Origin: Streptomyces cavernae
GTDB lineage: Bacteria > Actinomycetota > Actinomycetes > Streptomycetales > Streptomycetaceae
DNA: 64,000 nt
Assembly: GCF_004023625.1 (NCBI RefSeq)
Contig: NZ_ML137711.1
Coordinates: forward strand, 147,207 to 211,206
Direction of reading: 5' to 3'
Position 1 is the stretch's first letter. Each line of letters begins with the position of its first letter. Both the position numbers and the translations under genes were made by a program. Below, piece after piece: positions 57,910 to 64,000 of this stretch. Below the pieces are notes generated by a model. It searched no databases and was not told the DNA's origin. It saw only the letters and a program-made list of their open reading frames with translations.

Positions 57910-58671
57910 GTGAGCTACTCCGTGGGACGGGTCGCCGGTTTCGCCGGGGTCACGGTGCGCACGCTGCACCACTACGACGAGATCGGCCTGCTGGCGCCGA
58001 GCGAGCGCAGCCACGCCGGCCACCGGCGTTACAGCGACGCCGACCTCGACCGGCTGCAGCGGATCCTGTTCTACCGGGAGCTGGGCTTCCCGCTCGAGGA
58101 GGTCGCGGTACTGCTGGACGACCCGGAGGCGGACCCTCGGGAGCACCTGCGCCGTCAGCACCGGCTGCTGACCGACCGGATCGAGAAGCTGCAGATGATG
58201 GCCGCGGCCGTGGAGCGCGCGATGGAGGCGAGCAAGATGGGCATCAACCTCACGCCCGAGGAGAAGTTCGAGGTCTTCGGGGACAAGGACCCGGAGCAGT
58301 ACGCCGAGGAGGCGGAGCAGCGCTGGGGCGGCACGGAGGCGTACGCCGAGTCCCAACGGCGTGTCGCCCGTTACACCAAGGACGACTGGCAACGCATGCA
58401 GGACGAGGTCAAGGACTGGGGCGAGCGCTACGAGGCCCTCATGGAGGCCGGGGAGCCGGCGACCGGGGAGCGAGCCATGGACCTGGCCGAGGAGCACCGG
58501 CAGCACATCACCGGCTGGTACTACGAGTGCTCGTACGAGATGCACCGGGGGCTCGCCGAGATGTACGTCGCCGACGAGCGGTTCAAGACGTTCTACGACT
58601 CCATGCGGCCGGGGCTCGCCGAGCACCTCCGGGACGCGATCGTCGCCAACGCGGCCCGTCACGGTCAGTGA
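57910..58671 (+). CDS. tipA: Thiostrepton-induced MerR-type regulator TipAL
   Basis: This encodes 253 residues, the length of TipAL. Residues 1-70 are the MerR winged helix (VGRVAGFAGVTVRTLHHYDE, GHRRYSDADLDRLQRILFYR), then a coiled coil. From Met110 the C-terminal TipAS domain begins (MGINLTPEEKFEVFGDKDPE) that binds thiopeptide antibiotics covalently in the known protein. A ribosome site GGAGG (58224-58228) precedes Met110, so the separate TipAS form can be made. The TipAS part differs at many positions, mostly with conserved Trp/Tyr residues. GTG 57910. Confidence 0.93.
   Translation: MSYSVGRVAGFAGVTVRTLHHYDEIGLLAPSERSHAGHRRYSDADLDRLQRILFYRELGFPLEEVAVLLDDPEADPREHLRRQHRLLTDRIEKLQMMAAAVERAMEASKMGINLTPEEKFEVFGDKDPEQYAEEAEQRWGGTEAYAESQRRVARYTKDDWQRMQDEVKDWGERYEALMEAGEPATGERAMDLAEEHRQHITGWYYECSYEMHRGLAEMYVADERFKTFYDSMRPGLAEHLRDAIVANAARHGQ
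58224..58239 (+). promoter_or_regulatory. Internal start for TipAS
   Basis: GGAGG is eight bases before ATG 58237-58239 (codon 110). From there a 144-residue protein would be made, the length of TipAS. Confidence 0.75.
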
Positions 58672-58707
58672 GCCCTCGTCAGGAACTCTTACCGCACTCC
58701 TGTCACT

Positions 58708-58747
58708 CCGGTAAGGGGCGTCCGCAATGGCGGACGCCCCTTACCGG
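58708..58747. terminator. Bidirectional terminator between tipA and the YbjQ gene
   Basis: CCGGTAAGGGGCGTCCGC pairs with GCGGACGCCCCTTACCGG over 18 bp with a 4-nt loop AATG. It serves the convergent genes on both sides. Confidence 0.92.
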
Positions 58748-58800
58748 GCTCCTCCTTGGCTCCTGCCTGGCACCACGTTGGCCACGTCCGGCCTACTGGG

Positions 58801-59166
58801 CTACTCCTTGGCGACGACGGCGGCCGTCCCGTACGCGCACACCTCGGTGCCGACGTCGGCCGCCTCGGTCACGTCGAAGCGCATCATCAGCACCGCGTTG
58901 GCGCCACGCGCGCGTGCCTGATCGATGAGGCGCTCCATGGCCTGATTGCGGGTCTGCACCAGCGTCTTGGTGAGGCCCTTCAGCTCGCCGCCGACCATCG
59001 ACTTCAGGCCCGCGCCGATCTGACTGCCCAGGTGCCGTGAGCGCACCGTGAGACCGAACACCTCGCCGATGACCTGCTCCACCCGGAAGCCGGGGACGTC
59101 GTTCGTGGTGACGACCAGTACGTCGGACTGGGGACCGAGACCCCCGCCGTATTCTTCGAGGCTCAT
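58801..59166 (-). CDS. YbjQ/UPF0145 family protein
   Basis: This encodes 121 residues with the family pattern VVTTNDVPGFRVEQVIGEVF, GLTVRSRHLG and RGANAVLMMRFDVTEA. The fold is a small pentamer-forming alpha/beta domain once called heavy-metal binding. Function is not established. Confidence 0.88.
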   Translation of the reverse strand: MSLEEYGGGLGPQSDVLVVTTNDVPGFRVEQVIGEVFGLTVRSRHLGSQIGAGLKSMVGGELKGLTKTLVQTRNQAMERLIDQARARGANAVLMMRFDVTEAADVGTEVCAYGTAAVVAKE

Positions 59167-59302
59167 GGCTCACAGCTTCGCCGCAGTCGGTACACAGCGC
59201 ATCCCGGGGCGGCCGGTGGAACCTGGCGCCGTCACCCGACGTTGATAGCTTTGGACCGGCCAGAAGCCGTACTCTTCCTCACCCCCTCAGGAGCTCGGAC
59301 CC

Positions 59303-60322
59303 GTGCAGACGCTTGCCCTTGGACCAAGCTGGTTGGATCCGGACTACCTGCTCGACACCTTCGGCATCTGGGGTCTGCTCCTCATCGTCTTCGCCGAGTC
59401 GGGGCTGCTCATCGGCTTCTTCCTGCCGGGCGACTCGCTGCTGTTCACGGCGGGCCTGCTGATCACCTCCGACCAGCTGGACTTCCCGCTGTGGGCCGCC
59501 ATCGTGCTGATCTGCGTCGCCGCCATCCTCGGCGACCAGGCGGGCTACATGTTCGGCAAGAAGGTCGGGCCCGCGCTCTTCAAGCGCCCGGACTCCCGCC
59601 TGTTCAAACAGGAGAACGTCACCAAAGCGCACGAGTTCTTCGAGAAGTACGGTCCCAAGTCGCTGGTCCTGGCCCGCTTCGTGCCCATCGTGAGGACGTT
59701 CACGCCGATCATCGCCGGCGTCAGCGGCATGCGGTACCGCTCGTTCCTGATCTTCAACGTGGTCGGCGGCATCCTGTGGGGCGCGGGCGTCACCCTGCTG
59801 GGCTCGTGGCTCGGCAAAATCGACTTCGTCAAGACGAACATCGAGCCGATCCTGCTGCTGATCGTCTTCCTTTCCGTGGTGCCGATCATCATCGAGTTCC
59901 TCAGGGCGCGCAGCCAGGGGAAGAAGAACCCCTCCGGCCCCTCGGACCCCGCCGAGGCGGCACAGGGCCCCGCCATGGACGACGCGACGACCCCGCTGCG
60001 TCTGACGGAGCTCCACGACGGTCAGGACCACCAGCAGAACCACCAGCGGCCCTCCCACCCGCAGGGCCAGGGCCCCGGGCAGCCGGGCTACCCGCAGGGC
60101 CCGGGCTACCAGCAGTCCCCCTACCCGTACGGCCAGGGCCAGGGCGCCGAGCCCAACCCGTACCAGCAGGACCAGGGCTATCAGCAGCCGTCGTACCCGC
60201 AGGGGCCGGGTTACCAGCAGTCTCCGTACCCGTACGGCCAGGGCCAGGGCCAGGGGCAGGGCGCCCAGCCGAACCCGTACCAGCAGGACCACGGCCACCA
60301 GCCGAACCCGTACCAGCAGTAG
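59303..60322 (+). CDS. DedA-family membrane protein with Gln/Pro/Tyr/Gly-rich tail
   Basis: This encodes 339 residues. Residues 1-215 are a DedA protein: amphipathic/re-entrant FAESGLLIGFFLPGDSLL, then GDQAGYMFGKKVG, ARFVPIVRTFTPIIAGVSGM and two C-terminal helices. DedA proteins flip lipids such as undecaprenyl phosphate. Residues about 250-339 are a low-complexity tail with duplicated QGPGYQQSPYPYGQGQG and NPYQQ blocks, predicted disordered and cytoplasmic. GTG 59303 has AGGAGC. Confidence 0.9.
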   Translation: MQTLALGPSWLDPDYLLDTFGIWGLLLIVFAESGLLIGFFLPGDSLLFTAGLLITSDQLDFPLWAAIVLICVAAILGDQAGYMFGKKVGPALFKRPDSRLFKQENVTKAHEFFEKYGPKSLVLARFVPIVRTFTPIIAGVSGMRYRSFLIFNVVGGILWGAGVTLLGSWLGKIDFVKTNIEPILLLIVFLSVVPIIIEFLRARSQGKKNPSGPSDPAEAAQGPAMDDATTPLRLTELHDGQDHQQNHQRPSHPQGQGPGQPGYPQGPGYQQSPYPYGQGQGAEPNPYQQDQGYQQPSYPQGPGYQQSPYPYGQGQGQGQGAQPNPYQQDHGHQPNPYQQ

Positions 60323-60349
60323 CCGCCCGACCGGGCGGCAACGCTCGCG

Positions 60350-62002
60350 CTAGAAGCCGCGTGTCCGCTTGGCCGCGCGGCGGCCGGTCCCGCCGGCCGC
60401 GCCCGGCACCCGCAGGAACATCCGGGAGATCTCCGAGCCCAGGTGCACGCCGATGGCGATGGCCATCGAGAGGGTGGCGGCCTGGGTGATGGAGACCAAG
60501 CCCTTGTCGACGTTGTTCTGCGAGATCGCCAGGACACCGAAGTACGTGGCGGAACCGGGCAGCAGCGGCCCGATCGCGGCCGTCGTGTAGGGCAGCGCCG
60601 ACGCGAACCGGTAGCGGGACAGCAACTGCCCGAACAGGCCCACCAGGCCCGCCGCCGCGGCCGTGGAGGCGACCGGTGAGAGTCCGCCTGCGTAGTGCAT
60701 CGCCCCGTACACGCTCCAGGCCACGCCCCCGTTGAGCGTCACCAGCAGCACGGTCGACCGCTCTTGCTGGAGCAGGATCGCGAAGGTCAGCGACAGCAGC
60801 ATGGAGGCGGCGAGCTGCCACAGCGGCCGCTCGGCGCCCGCCAGCGCCGCGTCCGGGTTGAGCTCCGCGCCCAGTTCCACCCCGAAGTAGAGAACCAGCA
60901 GCACACCGATGACGATGCCGACGTAGAAGTACATGACCTCCAGCAGTCGGGCCGAGGCGGTGATGTAGAAGCCGGTGAGGCCGTCCTGGACGCCCGCCAC
61001 CAGCGCCCGGCCCGGCAGCAGCGCGAACAGCCCACCCGTGATGACCGCGGACGCCGCCACGTCCACGTGCGCGAGCGTCAGCGTCACCCCGATCGCGGCC
61101 GGCGGCATCGCCGCCACCGTGAACTGGTAGAACTCCGGCAGCCCTCGCCCCGCGCAGAGCCAGGCCAGCCGGTCGCCGAGCATCGCGCCGAGCGCCGCCG
61201 CCACGAACACGATCACGTCACCGCCGACCAGGACGGAGGCCGCACCCGCGAGGAGCCCGCTGGCCACGGTCAGCGCCCAGCCGGGGTAGGGGTGCCGGTT
61301 GCGGCGGATCTCGGCGAGCCGCCGGTAGGCCTCCTCCAGGGAGATGTCGGTCTCGGGGTCGCTCAGGTCGTCGACGAGCTGGAACACGGCCGCCAGCCGC
61401 GTGTAGTCCGTGCCCCGGCGGCGCACCGTCCGTGACGCGGTCACCGGATCGTCGACCAGGGACGGCTGGTAGGAGATCGACAGCAGGGTGAAGGTGACGT
61501 TGGGCTCGCAGCGGTCCAGGCCGTAGGACCGGCACACGGCGAACATCGCCGCCTCCACGTCCTCGGCGCCCTCCCCGCCGGCCAGCAGCAGTTCGCCGAT
61601 CCGGAGGGTGAGATCGAGCACACGCGGTACGGCGGGCCCCGTCTCGTCCTGCCGCTGCACCGGCTCCGGCGCGGGCCGCTCGGTCACCGGCAGCCGCAGC
61701 ATGGTGCGCATCCGGTCCTGCCAGGGGGCGTCCTTGGTGAGCCTCACCATCGGGACGCCGGTCGCCGGGGTGAAGGCGGCGGCGTGACCGTCGCTGTACG
61801 TTCTCGGCGTGTTGAAGGCGGAACCCTCGGGTTCAGCCTGCTGCGGCACCTCGAGCCCCTTGGGGATCGCGAACTCCGACGTCGTGGAGGACTCGTCGTC
61901 GACCCCACCGCGCTGCGGCGTCACCACGCCCAGCGGCTGGGTGAACGCGCTCCTCGCCTCGTCCGACTGCGGCTTGAGGTCCTCCGCCCCCGGCTCAGCC
62001 AC
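60350..62002 (-). CDS. ThrE-type threonine/serine exporter
   Basis: This encodes 550 residues. An N-terminal hydrophilic region of about 120 residues is followed by the DUF1212 domain (GELLLAGGEGAEDVEAAMFA, CEPNVTFTLLSISYQP) and some ten transmembrane helices (GWALTVASGLLAGAASVLVG and onward), the second half being the DUF3815 part. The two-domain single-chain form is typical for actinobacteria. Expected function is proton-driven export of threonine/serine. GTG 62002 is chosen; a GTG at 62137 would add 45 poorly biased residues. Confidence 0.87.
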   Translation of the reverse strand: MAEPGAEDLKPQSDEARSAFTQPLGVVTPQRGGVDDESSTTSEFAIPKGLEVPQQAEPEGSAFNTPRTYSDGHAAAFTPATGVPMVRLTKDAPWQDRMRTMLRLPVTERPAPEPVQRQDETGPAVPRVLDLTLRIGELLLAGGEGAEDVEAAMFAVCRSYGLDRCEPNVTFTLLSISYQPSLVDDPVTASRTVRRRGTDYTRLAAVFQLVDDLSDPETDISLEEAYRRLAEIRRNRHPYPGWALTVASGLLAGAASVLVGGDVIVFVAAALGAMLGDRLAWLCAGRGLPEFYQFTVAAMPPAAIGVTLTLAHVDVAASAVITGGLFALLPGRALVAGVQDGLTGFYITASARLLEVMYFYVGIVIGVLLVLYFGVELGAELNPDAALAGAERPLWQLAASMLLSLTFAILLQQERSTVLLVTLNGGVAWSVYGAMHYAGGLSPVASTAAAAGLVGLFGQLLSRYRFASALPYTTAAIGPLLPGSATYFGVLAISQNNVDKGLVSITQAATLSMAIAIGVHLGSEISRMFLRVPGAAGGTGRRAAKRTRGF

Positions 62003-62093
62003 CAGTGCCCCGCCCCACCTCTCGTGTCGTCGCGACCGTGATCCCGTACCCGTGTTCCTGGGCCACGCCTCAGTATGCGCACGGACAAGAGAA

Positions 62094-62129
62094 CGGGCCG
62101 CGTGCCCCCTCAGGAGTTCACGCGGCCCG
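62094..62129 (-). terminator. ppa terminator
   Basis: CGGGCCGCGTG pairs with CACGCGGCCCG over 11 bp with a 14-nt loop, just after the ppa stop on its strand. Confidence 0.75.
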
Positions 62130-62143
62130 CAGGTCACAGGAGG

Positions 62144-62635
62144 TCAGTGACCGCCCTGCTCCTTGAAGCGCTTGTACGACCGCTCGATCTCGGCCTCCGC
62201 GTCCGTGCGGCCCACCCAGTTGGCGCCCTCGACGGACTTGCCGGGCTCCAGGTCCTTGTAGACCTCGAAGAAGTGCTGGATCTCCAGGCGGTCGAACTCG
62301 GACACGTGGTGGATGTCACGCAGGTGCTCCACGCGCGGGTCGTGCGCCGGGACGCACAGCAGCTTGTCGTCGCCGCCGGCCTCGTCCGTCATGCGGAACA
62401 TGCCGATCGCGCGGCACTGGATGAGGCAGCCCGGGAAGGTCGGCTCGTCCAGGATGACCAGCGCGTCCAGCGGGTCGCCGTCCTCGCCGAGGGTGTTCTC
62501 GACGAAGCCGTAGTCCGCCGGGTAGCTGGTCGAGGTGAAGAGACGACGGTCCAGGCGGATCCGACCGGTCTCGTGGTCCACCTCGTACTTGTTCCGCGAA
62601 CCCTTAGGGATCTCGATCGTGACGTCGAACTCCAC
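62144..62635 (-). CDS. ppa: Inorganic pyrophosphatase
   Basis: This encodes 163 residues of family I soluble pyrophosphatase. Metal-binding Asp are in [10 protein letters not shown], with [14 protein letters not shown] and [10 protein letters not shown]. It hydrolyses pyrophosphate and pulls biosynthesis forward. GTG 62635 ([12 protein letters not shown]) has AAGGAG upstream; ATG 62650 would add five residues. Confidence 0.95.
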   Translation of the reverse strand: MEFDVTIEIPKGSRNKYEVDHETGRIRLDRRLFTSTSYPADYGFVENTLGEDGDPLDALVILDEPTFPGCLIQCRAIGMFRMTDEAGGDDKLLCVPAHDPRVEHLRDIHHVSEFDRLEIQHFFEVYKDLEPGKSVEGANWVGRTDAEAEIERSYKRFKEQGGH

Positions 62636-62720
62636 CGATGGCTCCTTCATGATCAACACATAGTTCTGGTGGTTAAGTGTCCCTCACGCAGGTGTGTGAT
62701 CGCGAAAGGGGCTGGTGGTC

Positions 62721-64000
62721 GTGCCAGAGCTGAAACCTTGGCGGGGCGCGCGACCGCATGTTGCGCGGGTCGTGCGCGCCCTGCGGCCGCACCGCGAGCG
62801 GCTCACGGCGCGGGTGAAACCGCATGGTCAGCGGCTCGCCGCGGCCGTGAAGCCGCACGGCGTCCGGCTTGCCGAGGCCGTCCGGCCGCGGGGTGCGCGG
62901 GTCGTCGAGCTCGTACGGGAAACGAAGCCGAACACCTGGCAGCTCACGGCCGGCGCCGCCACCCTCGGCCTGGTGCTGTCGGCCGGTGCGGTGACCGCGG
63001 CCGGTCCCTGGGACTCCACGGGTCAGCGTACGGCGGAGCGCGACCGGGCCGCTGCCCTCGAGACCGCGGGTGGCGCAGATCACGGCCCTACGTCCGGTAC
63101 GTCCGGCTCCGCTTCCGGGGTGGTCAAGCCCGCGCCGAGCGCCCCCGCGGTCCTCTCGGGCCTCGGCGGCGCCGTACCGTCCCCCGCGGAGCGCGCCCTG
63201 GCCCGGGTACTGGACCCGCTGCTCGACGCCCCGGCCCCGGGCGGGGCGAACACGGCCGCCGTCGCCGACGTGGCGACCGGGAAGCTGCTCTACGGCAAGG
63301 ACGCGGGGCGGATGCTCACCCCGGCCTCCACCACGAAGATCGCCACCGCGGTCGCAGCGCTGTCCGCGGCCGGCGCCGACCACCGCATCACCACGCGCAC
63401 GGTCCTCGAACCCTCCGCCGACAAGGTCGTCCTCGTCGGCGGCGGCGACCCCACACTCACCGCGCGCGAGAAGACGGCCGGCAACGCGAGCCTGCGTACG
63501 CTCGCCGACGCGACGGCCCGCGCCCTGAAGGCCCGCGGCAAGGACGCGGTGACCCTGTCGTACGACACCTCCCTGTACAGCGGGCCGACCGAGCACGCCA
63601 TCGGGGTCAACGACAACCTCGCACCGGTCGTGCCGCTCATGGCCGACGAAGGCCGGCTGGACGACTCCACCCGCGGCCCCGCACCGCGCGGCCCGGACCC
63701 GGCGGCCGACGCGGCCCGGACCTTCGCCGACCTGCTGGCCGAGCGGGGGATCAAAGCCAAGGCACCGGGCCGTCCCAAGGCACCGGGCCGAGCCAAGGCC
63801 TCCCCCCGCGCCACGGAACTGGCCTCGGTGCAGTCGCCGCCGCTGTCCGCCCTGGTCGAGCGGATGCTGACCAACAGCGACAACGACATCGCCGAGGCAC
63901 TTGCCCGGCAGACGGCGCTGGCGTCGGGAGAGCCGGCCTCCTTCGACGGCGCGGCGGCGGCGGTCGGTTCCCGGCTGGCCGAGCTGGGACTGCCGCTGAA
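62721..64000 (+). CDS. dacB: D-alanyl-D-alanine carboxypeptidase/endopeptidase (PBP4 family), 3' end outside window
   Basis: The open frame runs off the window after 426 codons. A cytoplasmic N-terminal part (about 1-70) has repeated VKPHGQRLAAAVKPHGVRLA-type units. One transmembrane or signal segment follows (TAGAATLGLVLSAGAVTAAG). The penicillin-binding domain has SxxK as STTK (Ser203-Lys206) and SxN as SDN (Ser386-Asn388); the KTG motif must lie beyond the window. The protein trims peptidoglycan peptides. GTG 62721 is preferred. The gene is divergent from ppa. Confidence 0.9.
   Translation, partial: MPELKPWRGARPHVARVVRALRPHRERLTARVKPHGQRLAAAVKPHGVRLAEAVRPRGARVVELVRETKPNTWQLTAGAATLGLVLSAGAVTAAGPWDSTGQRTAERDRAAALETAGGADHGPTSGTSGSASGVVKPAPSAPAVLSGLGGAVPSPAERALARVLDPLLDAPAPGGANTAAVADVATGKLLYGKDAGRMLTPASTTKIATAVAALSAAGADHRITTRTVLEPSADKVVLVGGGDPTLTAREKTAGNASLRTLADATARALKARGKDAVTLSYDTSLYSGPTEHAIGVNDNLAPVVPLMADEGRLDDSTRGPAPRGPDPAADAARTFADLLAERGIKAKAPGRPKAPGRAKASPRATELASVQSPPLSALVERMLTNSDNDIAEALARQTALASGEPASFDGAAAAVGSRLAELGLPL

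Overview
This window is high-GC DNA with strongly G/C-biased third codon positions, GTG and TTG starts and leaderless-style spacing. Gene content points to Streptomyces: an AfsR-like SARP regulator, a DUF397/HATPase/XRE trio, a TipA orthologue with its promoter, a fused membrane-protein/thymidylate kinase, and a set of cysteine-free ribosomal protein paralogues. From memory, gene order at both ends follows the Streptomyces coelicolor topA region and the region from the SARP/DNA polymerase pair to ppa/dacB. That placement is recall, not a search result.

Region by region. (1) 1-13652 is a conserved core: a small lipoprotein, a class I methyltransferase, a tiny membrane protein, topA, membrane-tmk fusion, DNA polymerase III delta', a secreted tripeptidyl aminopeptidase and tRNA-Thr(CGT). 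(2) 13653-37320 looks accessory. It starts right after the tRNA and holds a GH10-GH62 arabinoxylan-degrading fusion enzyme, a membrane-tethered ECF sigma factor carrying an extracytoplasmic AbfB domain, a frameshifted ALF-repeat/coiled-coil secreted protein, a two-gene secreted locus with an FG-GAP pseudo-protease, and decayed fragments (transposase, metallo-beta-lactamase fold, PAS domain). It then has a 39-residue membrane peptide coupled to a processive glycosyltransferase. Last comes a sugar catabolic regulon (SDR, enolase-superfamily dehydratase, GntR/FCD regulator, ABC importer without its own ATPase, glycosidase). A MITE-like element and several tandem repeats lie between genes. (3) 37321-64000 returns to core: AfsR-like SARP, family A DNA polymerase, HTH-Clp-N protein, DUF2786 protein, lipoprotein, the zinc-starvation ribosomal cluster around a Zur-box-like palindrome, the DUF397/HATPase/XRE module, aldehyde dehydrogenase, DinB, a PadR-controlled drug-type ABC exporter, Uma2 nuclease-fold protein, glutamate decarboxylase, tipA, YbjQ, DedA, ThrE-type exporter, ppa and the 5' part of a D-Ala-D-Ala carboxypeptidase.

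How genes work together. The sugar regulon is tied together by four copies of a GGTCTGACC-type palindrome in front of its three promoters. The PadR gene and the ABC exporter are linked by two near-identical 17-bp palindromes. Paralogues of S14, L28, L33, L31 and S18 that lack cysteines share a locus with a COG0523 protein, which matches the known replacement of zinc ribosomal proteins under zinc limitation. The most intriguing unit is the AbfB-bearing sigma factor beside the GH10-GH62 enzyme, which could be a one-protein polysaccharide-sensing switch.
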